A stretch of 64,000 nt of DNA from Arion vulgaris (Eukaryota > Mollusca > Gastropoda > Stylommatophora > Arionidae): the NCBI GenBank assembly GCA_020796225.1, contig CM036762.1:12512414-12576413 (forward strand), read 5' to 3'. This document shows, piece after piece, positions 44,346 through 54,047 of the stretch (position 1 is the first letter of the stretch; every line of letters starts with the position of its first letter). The notes beneath the pieces were generated by a model that saw only the letters and a program-made list of their open reading frames with translations, was not told where the DNA came from and did not search any database. A program made the position numbers and the translations under genes.

Positions 44346-46349
44346 GTGCGTTTCAAAATGATTTTCCATGGGAAAATTTAATATTTCTGCAACCGCTTGA
44401 CCGTAATTGATGTAACTTTGCATATGATCTAATGATCGTAATGTCCCGAGGTTGATATGTTTTACTCAATAACAAACGTATGGTTTAAAATTTTCTTTAT
44501 GTAAAGTATATAAAAGTGACCATCTCCTTGGCCAACCATATAATGAGAAGTATTACCCTTCATATTTGTGAGATGTTGCAAGTTCCACGACTTGCACGTT
44601 TTCACGTGGTTTTCCCGATTTTAACCGCTTTATCGCACTTTAAAAAAATATATAATGATCCTTCCGGTGTGTTTAGTTACAATTTACCGTTTCTGTTTTC
44701 AGAGCATAGGTGTATTACAAAACGTTTAGTATTCTAGATGTGTTATACAATGGGTATGAAAATCAAGTTTCTTACACTGCCTACAGTGGCTGGGAAAATG
44801 TATAAATATTTTGTCAGAGAATCTAATCGTGGAAAACTGTATCGAGTATATCAAATCCTGAACAGAGAACTATGCATGCTTTGGGCTTAAGTAAAGATAT
44901 CTACATAAATTACTCAATGTTAATGGAGCTGTCAGTATAGTCAATACATTGACTCAAGGCAGAGAGAAAGTAGTAGACAATTTTGACTAGGATGTGATTA
45001 GAAGAGAAATTTGCAGTGTGTTCGATTCCAAAGAAACTGTGACACTAAGAAAGCTGAAGATTAGGTTAAGAATACACAATGACATTGATGTATCGAAATC
45101 AACGTTATGGAGAACTGTTAGAAGCATCGGCTTTACTTTTAGGAAGTACGCTAATGTGAGAAATGTCATCTGCGAGAAGCCGCATTTAGTACGTCTGAGA
45201 AGTAAATATTTACGTGAAGTACAAGAAATGCGTAATCAAGGTTACGATATTGTGTATGTGGATGAAACCTGGATCAATGCTCACCACACTAATGAAAAGG
45301 AGTGGCAGTTATCCGATGGAACAATTAAACGATATGTACCTAGTGGAAAGGACAACGTCTGATAATGGCACATGCAGGCAGCATACAAAATGGGCTGGTT
45401 AAAGATGCTGAACTTATTTTCACTTCCAATTATACGGACAACAGGGACTATCATACCGAGATGAACGGTAACATATTTAGAGATTGGATTGAACATACTC
45501 TTCTTCCGTCCCTAGACAGACCACCCTGTGTGATAATGAACAACGCATCATACCACAACACTGTGTCAGAAGAAGACAAAATCCCGACATCTTCGAGTAC
45601 AAGAGATGCTATAAAACTTTGGCTCAGAAAGGAGAACATTCCATTTAACGAGGGGTTTTGAAGCCTGAATTACTATCTATTGTTAAAACATCACAGAAGA
45701 CCAGGATATTCCAATCAGACAAGTTGATTCGACAGTATGGCCTTGGGTGTTTGAGACTACCGCCTTATCATTCACACTTAAACCCAATTGAACTCATTTG
45801 GGCCAAAGTTAAAGGACTGGTAGCAGCTGAAAATAAAACTTTCTAGCTAAGCAATATGAAAGAACTAACATATGCCGCCCTGTCGAAGATAGACAGAGAT
45901 TATTGGTGGAAATGCGAAGACCATGTCTTAAAGGAGGAAAATGACTACTGGGACAAAGATAGACTGTCGTTCGTGGAGCCAAGAATAGTCATCAATATGT
46001 TAGACTCATGGGACTCAGAATAAGTGAGTAAACACTTTATATGATTTATATAATATGAGTTATCTCACCCTCCAAAATTCGAATTGTATGTATATACGCC
46101 TATGCCGAAAATATGTGATTTTTAAAATTTACGGTAAATTATTTTCTTCCAGCACCACATAATTACTAGGTTTGAAAAGATCAAAGGAATTCGCCGTTGC
46201 AAGAAAAGTACACTACCTGCAACATTGAATTTTAGAAAATCGTTGGGACATCGGAAATACAACACCACATGAAAAAAATCACGTTCATTCATGCAATGAA
46301 TATGGAGATATTTGAGGTCAATCGTTTGACCGAATGTTTTGAAACGCAC
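44346..46349 (+). mobile_element. Tc1/mariner superfamily transposon
   Basis: The inverted ends gtgcgtttcaaaatgatttt (left) and ttttgaaacgcac (right) are flanked by TA on both sides (44344-44345 and 46350-46351). The element is 2004 bp with a broken transposase in the middle. Unit 3 lacks it. Terminal cgcttgacc/ggtcaatcg segments also pair as subterminal inverted repeats. Confidence 0.93.
44730..46023 (+). pseudogene. mariner-type transposase with long D-E spacing
   Basis: Pieces in order: an N-terminal helical part near 44800-44890, then a continuous frame 44994-45362 with a helix-turn-helix-like STLWRTVRSIGFTFRK and the first catalytic box IVYVDETWIN (Asp codon 45261). A stop at 45360 and a shift are followed by 45365-45661 with VIMNNASYHNT, where the second catalytic Asp is Asn (45539-45541); another shift precedes LRLPPYHSHLNPIELIWAKV (Glu 45790-45792) and a C-terminal CEDHVLKEE. 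Counted by hand, about 83 residues separate the second and third catalytic positions, far more than the 34-41 of classical Tc1 and mariner, as in the DD82E (Sailor-type) group. Defective by shifts and by the Asp change. Confidence 0.88.
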
Positions 46350-46351
46350 TA

Positions 46352-46575
46352 CTTTGTCTTGTGAGTAGAAGGTCGTGGGTTTGAATCCGGACCGCGCCGT
46401 TCTGTTCACGAGTGTAATTTTTTTCAAAGACCCTTAGGATTGTTGCTAGAGCTACGGAGTTCGTGCTTTGTGCAATACTCTCGGCAGGTGGCGTGCCATT
46501 TTTGCGGAGAATGACAGAGCTATATGCGGTGAAACCCGGTGCAATGAAGTCAATCCTTCGGCTTTAAAACCCTTT
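46352..46575 (+). repeat. SINE family B, 5'-truncated
   Basis: Starts ctttgtcttgtgagtagaag and keeps the box B gtgggtttgaatccgg, the ttctgttcacgagtg body and cggctttaaaaccc end. Compared with unit 3, about 65 bp (31516-31580) are replaced by this SINE and the mariner, so the SINE insertion was probably accompanied by a small deletion, with the mariner then inserting at its 5' edge. Confidence 0.8.
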
Positions 46576-46677
46576 AAACTTTGTATAAATTTAGGGCTAG
46601 TATTGTTTTCTTCAATGTCATCCTGGTTTTGTCCTGTCTTTCTAAGATTTATTTTGAATTTTGTTTTCGTGCGTGTG

Positions 46678-46932
46678 TTGCCGGGGACCAGACGAAGCGA
46701 AAAAATAGTACCACTGAGAACTAAGGCATGTCGTTAGAGATATCTGAGGTAGGGCCTAGGAAGTATACTAGTAAATAAACAGTGTTGCATAAATCAGACG
46801 TGCTGGCCTAATTGTAGGCGCATATCTGGTACAACGTGCAATCACTCTTAGACTCGAATCACATACAAATCACAAATAGTGGTTAAAAAGTGGTCGATAT
46901 GTAGCATTCGAAGAAGAAGAAGAAGAGGAAGT
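46678..46932 (+). repeat. SINE family A2, unit 4 copy
   Basis: The orthologue of 31694-31950 with the same blocks (cgcatatctggtacaacgtg, aagtggtcgatatg) and gaagaagaagaagagg tail. Confidence 0.8.
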
Positions 46933-47169
46933 GTGTTTAATGAATAGAATCAATATTATGCGTCATGCTTTGCAAAATTAGTTAAAGATTGCAATAAAAT
47001 TCTGACAAAATGTTCACCATCTTTAAAATTACATGGGGGAACCTCGTCTGTGCTACGAAGTTCGTGTACTGCAACCGAGATATGTATGTAAGAAAAGAGA
47101 TAGTAGCACACATGGATATTCGTTGAAGTGCAAGGATTGATATTGGTTACTGAACTGACGTCATTACAC

Positions 47170-48150
47170 TCTTGACAGACCATAGGTTTTCAGTCTCCTC
47201 ATACGGACGTTGAAGAATATACATGATGATGGTTCTTGAGGCTTGCTGGTTACATACACTTCTCAATCTACGCTTCACGCACCAAGTCCAACCTTTAAAA
47301 CGTATAACGAAGTCCTTACATCGCTGAATCGACTGAACATCTATTTTCGTGTTTACCTCACTTTTATATTGAAAAAACGCAAATCTGTTTTTCCACTGCC
47401 ATGCTAAATGTCCATATTTTACAAACATACTCTACCACTGAGATATGTAAGCTCTTAGTATTCCGAGTTCTGTTAACCTATCAGTTTCATTTCATGCTGT
47501 TTTTAGATGTTTAATATTGTTTTTGTTTCTTTATAAGGCTGTGTTTATTCTTTGAATTTAATGTAACCCACCTCAATCTCGTGTTAGCAATGAACCGATG
47601 TTTTCAAAACTATTCACATTTTCTATTTTCTCTCTGTTGAGAAAAATGTCTTTTGTCTGCAAATTAATCTAAGTTTGACTTCATTGCAAACAGTTTCACA
47701 ACATGGTTCCGTCAATAGTTAAATCAACAATCCTAGGGATTTCATGAAATAATTAATTACACTTCTGACTCGGCCCAGATTTGAATTCCAGACATTCAGA
47801 ACGACAGACACATGTCTTAACCACTTCGTAGAATAGACTCTTAAATTGTTATTTGTATGGCTTGTTTTATCGGTTATCAGCATTTTTATTTTCGCAAAAT
47901 TGATATATATATATATATATATATATTTGGTTCTACTTTTCTTGAACCTGCCTTATTAATTTATCAGTCCATTTTTGCGATGTTGACAGTAGCACTGTAT
48001 CGTCATAAAGGAAAATACGTACATTATTTTTTTCAGCAAAAGTAAGAAGAACTACTTGGAATGTCTAAGAAGACTCATTTAAATATACAATGTTAAACTT
48101 GCACACCATACTTGATATAATAGTAGGACTAGTACGAATTATTTTTACAA
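47170..48150 (-). pseudogene. old LINE RT relic, second copy in unit 4
   Basis: Matches 32215-33250. The minus frame 47147-47428 reads FAFFQYKSEVNTKIDVQSIQ and later VKRRLRSVCN, the LINE C-terminal part; the (TA)n run at 47903-47926 occupies the same place as in unit 3. Confidence 0.7.
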
Positions 48151-48201
48151 TGGAATTCAAGTGGTCACACGTTTGTTCTTTATTTAAACAACGGATGTCC
48201 T

Positions 48202-48209
48202 TATAAATA
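48202..48209 (+). promoter_or_regulatory. SDR4 TATA-like box
   Basis: TATAAATA, 114 bases before the ATG at 48316. A start site about 30 bases downstream would lie at or after the in-frame ATG at 48229, which argues against that upstream ATG being used. Confidence 0.5.
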
Positions 48210-48315
48210 AGATTGTGTGACATTGTAGTTGAAGTTCATATCTGACTTGGAAGTGCATCCAACTTGTGTGATAACATTAGTATACGCTGTAAGTGTTGGT
48301 TTATTTCTACAAATA

Positions 48316-49131
48316 ATGGCTGAACAATTTAAGAATAAAGTAGTCATTGTAACTGGCTCCAGTTCTGGAATTGGGGAAGCTATTGCCATTTTCTTTGCTG
48401 CTCAGGGTGCAAATGTCACTTTGTGTGGACGAGATCAAGATAGACTAAAATCAGCGTTGGACAAGGTTGTTAAAACCAGTGGCGGCCACCAAGGCAGGTT
48501 TCTTACTGTTCAAGGTGACTTGAACGACAAGATAATTCGCAAGCAAATTGTTGATCAGACCGTGGACAAGTTTGGACGTCTGGACATTCTAGTAGCCAAT
48601 GCAGGAATTTCAAGCCCCAATCAAACTGTTGATACCGCAACTGATGAATCTTACAATACAATACTGGACACCAATCTGAAATCTGTGTTTTTCCTAATAC
48701 AACAGGCTGTTCCACATCTGGAGAAATCTAAAGGGAATATCGTCAACATTTCATCGAGTGCTACCTCCATGGTGCTTTCATTTGTGACTGTCTACTCGAT
48801 GTCAAAGATAGCCCTTGATCATCTAACTCGATGCCTTGCTGTAGATCTGGGATCGAAGGGAATCCGTGTGAATTCAGTCAACCCTGGATATGTCCAAACA
48901 AACATTGGAAGAGACTTCGGTGTTGATTTTGTTAAAATGATTAGTCAGTTGACTGCAATTGACATTCAGAAGCAGCCCTTGAAAGAAAGATCGTTGACTG
49001 TTGAGGACGTAGCTAAGGCAGTACTGTTCATAGCGTCGGATGCTGCAGGCTTCATCACTGGTGAGATCATCAATGTAGATGGTGGCAGGAGCTTCGGCGG
49101 GCCCATTGATACTTCCCTCCTGAAGCTGTGA
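48316..49131 (+). CDS. SDR4: classical short-chain dehydrogenase/reductase
   Basis: Single-exon, 271 residues, FabG-like classical SDR. TGSSSGIG 13-20, Arg39, NAG 95-97, Asn120, Ser147, Tyr160 and Lys164 are all present, with NPGYVQTNIG after them and DTSLLKL at the end. Relative to SDR3 the region around the active-site Ser is changed (ISSSATSMVLSF for ISSNLTSFVLPF), as are 98-117 and the lid (RDFGVDFVKMIS), so substrate range may differ. The 29 upstream in-frame residues from 48229 are hydrophobic and nearly identical to those before SDR2 (three differences), but the TATA-like box position favours the start given here. Substrate unknown. Confidence 0.93.
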   Translation: MAEQFKNKVVIVTGSSSGIGEAIAIFFAAQGANVTLCGRDQDRLKSALDKVVKTSGGHQGRFLTVQGDLNDKIIRKQIVDQTVDKFGRLDILVANAGISSPNQTVDTATDESYNTILDTNLKSVFFLIQQAVPHLEKSKGNIVNISSSATSMVLSFVTVYSMSKIALDHLTRCLAVDLGSKGIRVNSVNPGYVQTNIGRDFGVDFVKMISQLTAIDIQKQPLKERSLTVEDVAKAVLFIASDAAGFITGEIINVDGGRSFGGPIDTSLLKL

Positions 49132-49327
49132 CGATATTCATTGGTTTAACAATTTCGTTTTCGGGTGTTATTGTGGCAGTATTTGTTACCTACTACAAGC
49201 ATAATTAAACATGATAATCACAGATTACTACTCACATTATTAAACAAGTAACATCTCAGTTAGTCAAAGTAAATTGCAGCGTGTATTTTGTTATTCCAAA
49301 TATTAACGTTACATGTGAATGTTAAAA

Positions 49328-49572
49328 CTGTTTTCGTTCTTGACGACCAATTTTAATCACTCTTTGTGATATGTTTGATATTTGCCAAGAACGTGTATAC
49401 GTTGCACATTGGTTTGGTAGACCCCTAAACGAATAGACTTCTAGACGTTTAGAACATGTGCATCCGATTTCAGCCAAGCCTCCTTAGACGCCATTTGCGA
49501 CATGTGTGGCAGGTAACAGTGATTCTATTCTTTTCACCCCAATTTTGGGCCCCGGTAACCACTCGGGCGAGA
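49328..49572 (-). repeat. SINE family A, unit 4 specific
   Basis: The reverse complement of SINE-A from a shortened tail (gttttcgttcttgacgacca) to ggtaaccactcgggcg. The unit 3 flank at about 34420 lacks it, so it inserted after the duplication. Confidence 0.85.
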
Positions 49573-50261
49573 CAAACTTCTAAGAGGTTATTGTTTAGCA
49601 ATTGTTGTTTCCCTTCTTTTTCTTGATACATTTCATATGTTCAGATGTTGCTGTAAATTTTAAGTTCAACGTAAAGTTGGAAATGTTTCTTGTTTATTCA
49701 AGTGAGTGAATGGGATAAAGAAAAATATAGTAACATAAATTGTTATTGATAATGATCGACTATGAACTCTAAGGTGTGTACAGACGAAGTATTGTCTTGA
49801 TTGCCGGAAGTTATATGCTTAGTGCCTTACTCCGGCTTAAGAGGTACCTGTAATTTAAATAACAAAAACAAGGGATACGTGTTTTATGTAGTTCAAACGC
49901 ATGCTCTCACCGTGAATGTTCACGACACGTCGTCACCAACGCTGCGTGTTATCAACTTTGATTTTGTCAACAGCAGTTTAATATATATTTTGCCAAGAAT
50001 TTGCTAGTACATTATGTTAGTTTTATTCATATTGATTGTAAGCAAAATGTTGACATGGACTGCAGTGAATATGATTATTTTCTGATGATAATCAACTTCA
50101 GTTTTACATCTCAGAACACAGGAATAAGCAATTTGAATACAGTTTCTTCTTCTTCTTCGATCTGTCTTTTGGGCCATTTTGATCATTCTTGTTGTGATAT
50201 ATAAACAGCGTTTGCCACGAACGTTTTTTTTTACATCAAATCATTCAGCGCGATTTAGACC
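49573..50261. other. SDR4 3' flank shared with unit 3
   Basis: Matches 34430-35110 (gattgccggaagtt, acgaatttgctagtacatta-like, catattgattgtaagcaaaa). Holds the small conserved frame 49801-50007 discussed in the findings. Confidence 0.55.
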
Positions 50262-50367
50262 TCTGATGCGTATCCTTCGGCGACGTGTTCGGTTTCAACC
50301 AGCGTTTATTGGATTCGCTCTCCGTCAGCCTTTGGTTGTCCCCAGCCGACCTGCACGGCAGCAGGTT
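50262..50367 (-). repeat. I-type LINE 5' region fragment
   Basis: The reverse complement reads gcaggtcggctggggacaac, then ggagagcgaat and aaacgctggttgaaaccg, matching 5344-5430 and 39140-39220 of the I-type LINE family. Confidence 0.75.
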
Positions 50368-51940
50368 AAATGTCTTTTAACATTGCTATTTAATTATGTC
50401 TTTAAGAAAAAGTTTGAGACACACGTTTTGGCTTCATTGCAGCATTTTTACCACATGTGGCTGTTATGTGTTCAAAATAGTTTTTTTATTTTATTTTATT
50501 TTATTTTGGACGTTTTTCTATATTGCTAGTCTTCTAAAACTTCTTGATTGAACTGTTTTTCTCTCTAGGATATACAACATATTCTTATGTGTATCCACAT
50601 CTATGCATTCATTCTGTCTTCCCATTATTTGTTCATTAGTCATGTTTCTGAATCATACAAAAATATTGATTAAAATAACACTTGATAATCCTCATCTTTA
50701 ATTTATTTGTTATTTATTTACATGTTAGTAACTTACTCATGTCATTCAATGTACTTTTGACCATTCATATTATTGTTCAAATCGATTGTTTACATCTGTC
50801 ATCATCTGTAATCATTTGTTTATGTCGTTAGAAGATATTGTTCCAATAGTTGTTTGTGTATTTCTATTTTATTTGTTTTTGGACAGAAAACGGACGTGTT
50901 GATTTTAAATATAATACAGTCATCAAGGACAACCAGCTATATACTGAAAACATAGAAGAAATAAATACTACCAACATATCAAGAAATGAAAATACAATAC
51001 ATTGTTGGCATAACAAGACAGAAGGACTATTTCCTTTGCTCTCTTCAGTAATCTTTGTTAATTACTTGTTTGTTTGTTGTCGAACCCTTAGAAAATATGG
51101 GTTTATTTTACAATTTTTCTGATATTTAAATAATGGAGAATACCTGACTTTCTTAAGACACACACAACAAATCTACGCGTGTAGTGCTATGCTCAGTCTT
51201 GCTGGGACGCCGAGTTAGGTAAAGTCTATTGGTATCCATTACAGTACTTCCTCATTTCAAGCACTGTAGTCGCTCTAAAAACATCAATACTTGACAACCT
51301 GCCTGTGATTATAGTCCAAAAAACCACTTCCACGATTACTCTAGAACAACCCACCCGTTGACAACTCTATGTCACCAATGTGAGATTTTCGCCAGAGAGA
51401 GTATTGAGCAACCACCTGCACGGACGGGCGGTTTGCATTCACTCAAATGATCAGTTTTTTGCGGTTTAATTAACTTTGGTATGATCTGCGCCAATGAGAG
51501 TTAGAATGTTGTGGACATTTTCGGTCATGCTTTTCTAGCCCGATGAATTTGTTCCGGGCTAGAAACATTCTCAGTCATTTTAAAACGCTTCTCAGCACTT
51601 GGCCCTTTACTCTGCATTTTCCTTTTACGCCTGAAAACACTGGGCTGGAGCTTCACACAGATAAACAAGATGGCTGAATCATTAAGCCCTAACAACATAA
51701 CTTTAGGTTTTGCGCTCATCAACATCACCCGCCCCAGTTTTTCCGGGGAGGACAGTTGTTTACATGCACAACTTCACACTTTGTTTTTGTCTAACAGTAG
51801 CGAACCTGGTTGTTCCAGACAGGGCGGTTTCTATAAGGACAAAAGCGCAACTTTATGTTTTGCGCTCGGCCATCCTTACCCAATCACTTACCCAATCACT
51901 ACATCTACACTTGATCTCCGATGAAGTGTATATTACAATC
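50368..51940. other. unit 4 downstream region and unassigned sequence
   Basis: 50368-51270 is shared with unit 3 (35130-35860), apart from a short segment at 50930-51040 that matches 27930-28000 and 37180-37240 instead. 51271-51940 is less AT-rich, not shared with other units, and holds a repeated ttttgcgctc(a/g) motif at about 51709 and 51857; its function is unknown. Confidence 0.45.
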
Positions 51941-52019
51941 TACACTTAATATTAAATGCATGCTCCTTCACATTTCTAAACCCCCATCCTCCTCCAGTGT
52001 GATGTACGTCAGAGAGATA

Positions 52020-52430
52020 ATTCCTTTTTCCTAATCGATCATGGACGAAACAAGTACATACTTTATGTTGCTGTGCTGAAACATATCAAAACACTGAACA
52101 ATTGCATTATCAACATAAGTAAGTAGTATGTAGTAATCAACATTTGTCGCAAATGTAATACGAAAGTAAAGCTTAGAACATACAGCAACAACTAACAATA
52201 TCAATGAGTGACGAGACAGAGAACAACTGCCAGATACAAGGATGTATAATTTAGCTTCATGGTATGAAAGAGTGTCATCAAATGAACTGATAATAGAACT
52301 CACGTTTGTGGAGATCAATCATTTTCTACTACAGTCCAGATAGACTATAATGTAATATGATGATGATTATGAGATGTTACTAGTAGGAAGACATAAATAT
52401 GTATGCCGAGTTATCCAGTGGAAGGCCGAT
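52020..52430. repeat. start of a further SDR block, truncated
   Basis: atggacgaaacaagtacata (52041), acataagtaagtagtatgta (52112) and the gatgatgattatgagatg string follow the starts of units 3 and 4. After the 73-bp array and single-copy-like sequence to about 52900 the similarity stops; no SINE-C, LINE relic or SDR follows in the window. Confidence 0.75.
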
Positions 52431-52878
52431 TCCAAAATATTATGAGATGTTACTAGTAGGAAGACATAAATATGTATGCCGAGTTATCCAGTGGAAGGCC
52501 GATTCCAAAATATTATGAGATGTTACTAGTAGGAAGACATAAATATTTATGCCGAGTTATCCAGTGGAAGGCCGATTCCAAAATATTATGAGATGTTACT
52601 AGTAGGAAGACATAAATATGTATGCCGAGTTATCCAGTGGAAGGCCGATTCCAAAATATTATGAGATGTTACTAGTAGGAAGACATAAATATGTATGCCG
52701 AGTTATCCAGTGGAAGGCCGATTCCAAAATATTATGAGATGTTACTAGTAGGAAGACATAAATATGTATGCCGAGTTATCCAGTGGAAGGCCGATTCCAA
52801 AATATTATGAGATGTTACTAGTAGGAAGACATAAATATGTATGCCGAGTTATCCAGTGGACGGCCGATTCCAAAATCT
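52373..52878. repeat. 73-bp tandem array, about 7 units
   Basis: gatgttactagtaggaagac starts at 52373, 52446, 52519, 52592, 52665, 52738 and 52811, exactly 73 bases apart, with units almost identical. Single-copy relatives are in units 3 (30198-30265) and 4 (43217-43280): gatgttactagtttgaagac, then gaattatccaatg. The array is therefore an amplification of block DNA. Confidence 0.95.
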
Positions 52879-52978
52879 AGAAATAGGACTACTGTATAGA
52901 ATTCGTTTTTTAACCAGACCAAACGACTCTGGAAACAAACCTCGGACCTACCAAAGGATGCCATCTCACAACCTGTGC

Positions 52979-53110
52979 CACCCGAGTGGTTACCGGGCCC
53001 AAATTTGGGGTGTAAAGAATAGAACCACTGTTACCTGCCACGCTTGTTGTAAGAGGTGATTAAGGAGGTATGGTTGAAATCGGATGCACGTGTCATAAAT
53101 GTGTAGAAGC
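52979..53110 (+). repeat. SINE family A, 5' half
   Basis: Runs from cacccgagtggttaccgggc through gtaaagaatagaaccactgt and ttgaaatcggatgcacgtg to gtgtagaag, where it switches directly into I-type LINE sequence. Confidence 0.85.
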
Positions 53111-53262
53111 CAATATGCTGCCTTGTAGGTCGGCTGGGGAAAGGCAAATGCTAACGGAGTGCGAACCCAGTAAACGCTGGCTGAATCCGGACACATTGCC
53201 GAAGGATAAGTACCAGAGCTCCAAATGGCGCTGAAGATGTGACAAAACCCACCCATGCTAAG
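53111..53262 (+). repeat. I-type LINE 5' region fragment joined to SINE-A
   Basis: It follows 5325-5475 of the LINE derivative: ttgtaggtcggctgggga, gcgaacccagtaaacgctgg, acacattgccgaaggataag, acccatgcta. The junction with the SINE looks like a template switch or a deletion. Confidence 0.8.
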
Positions 53263-53391
53263 GATTGTTCCAAAAACAAATATAAATTGAGACAGGCACT
53301 CTCAACTTAATTAATGAAGATTTTTTGTTTCAGTTTAGAACCTGGTGTCCCATTTGAAACGAGACATGCTCAGAAGTAAAGTCAATATCAG

Positions 53392-53566
53392 CGTTTCCCA
53401 AAGTTGGCGGTACCACCCCCACAAATTGACAATGTATTACATAAATTAATATCAATTGTCTATGTCAAAGAGAAAATAGGGCTTATATACATGTGTGAGG
53501 GGGCGTTACAAAGTCTATGTTGTGCAAAGGGGGCGGTGGGCCGAAAAAGTTTGGGAATCTATGATC
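53392..53566. mobile_element. hAT-like MITE, second family
   Basis: Ends cagcgtttcccaaagttggc and gccgaaaaagtttgggaatctatg are an imperfect inverted pair; relatives of the ends at 27404-27795. No coding capacity and no certain target duplication. Confidence 0.55.
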
Positions 53567-54047
53567 TATACCAATACAGGCTGTGGGTGAGTTCTTCCAA
53601 CGTCCATTATTTGTAATATATCACCATTTACTAGAAACTTTGAATGATTCGTTTTATATTATAGAATATTATTGAAAGTGAAATTCTGCACATTTCAAAA
53701 CATTGAAATGAAGCTGTACTTATATTTTGGACGAGCTGTTCGTGGGAGACTTTGTCAATATACTTCAAACCTCGAGAAGAGAACAATGCTTTGCGTTTCA
53801 GTAAACGGTCATTTCGTCAATAGATGCATGAATCTAGAATAAAACCTCCAAACAATAAGCAAGTAACCGGTAGAAAGTCAATTGTAGATAGTTTTGACAA
53901 GAAGGTTATACAACGAGCAATTTTGAAAATGTTGGATTGCAAAGAAACAGTGATTGTGAGAAAACTGACGACTTGGTATATTATTTGCGAGTAGCCGCTT
54001 GTAGCAGTCATGAAAAGCAAGTATTTACGTGTAGTAATAGAAATGAA

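Larger units (their letters stand above)
37840..51940. repeat. SDR tandem block, unit 4
   Basis: From the landmarks at about 37855-38010 to their next copy at about 52020-52120, roughly 14.1 kb. Subtracting the I-type LINE (4.84 kb with duplication), the mariner (2.0 kb), a SINE-B piece and a SINE-A brings it to about 7 kb, the unit 3 length. Order otherwise as unit 3. Confidence 0.85.
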
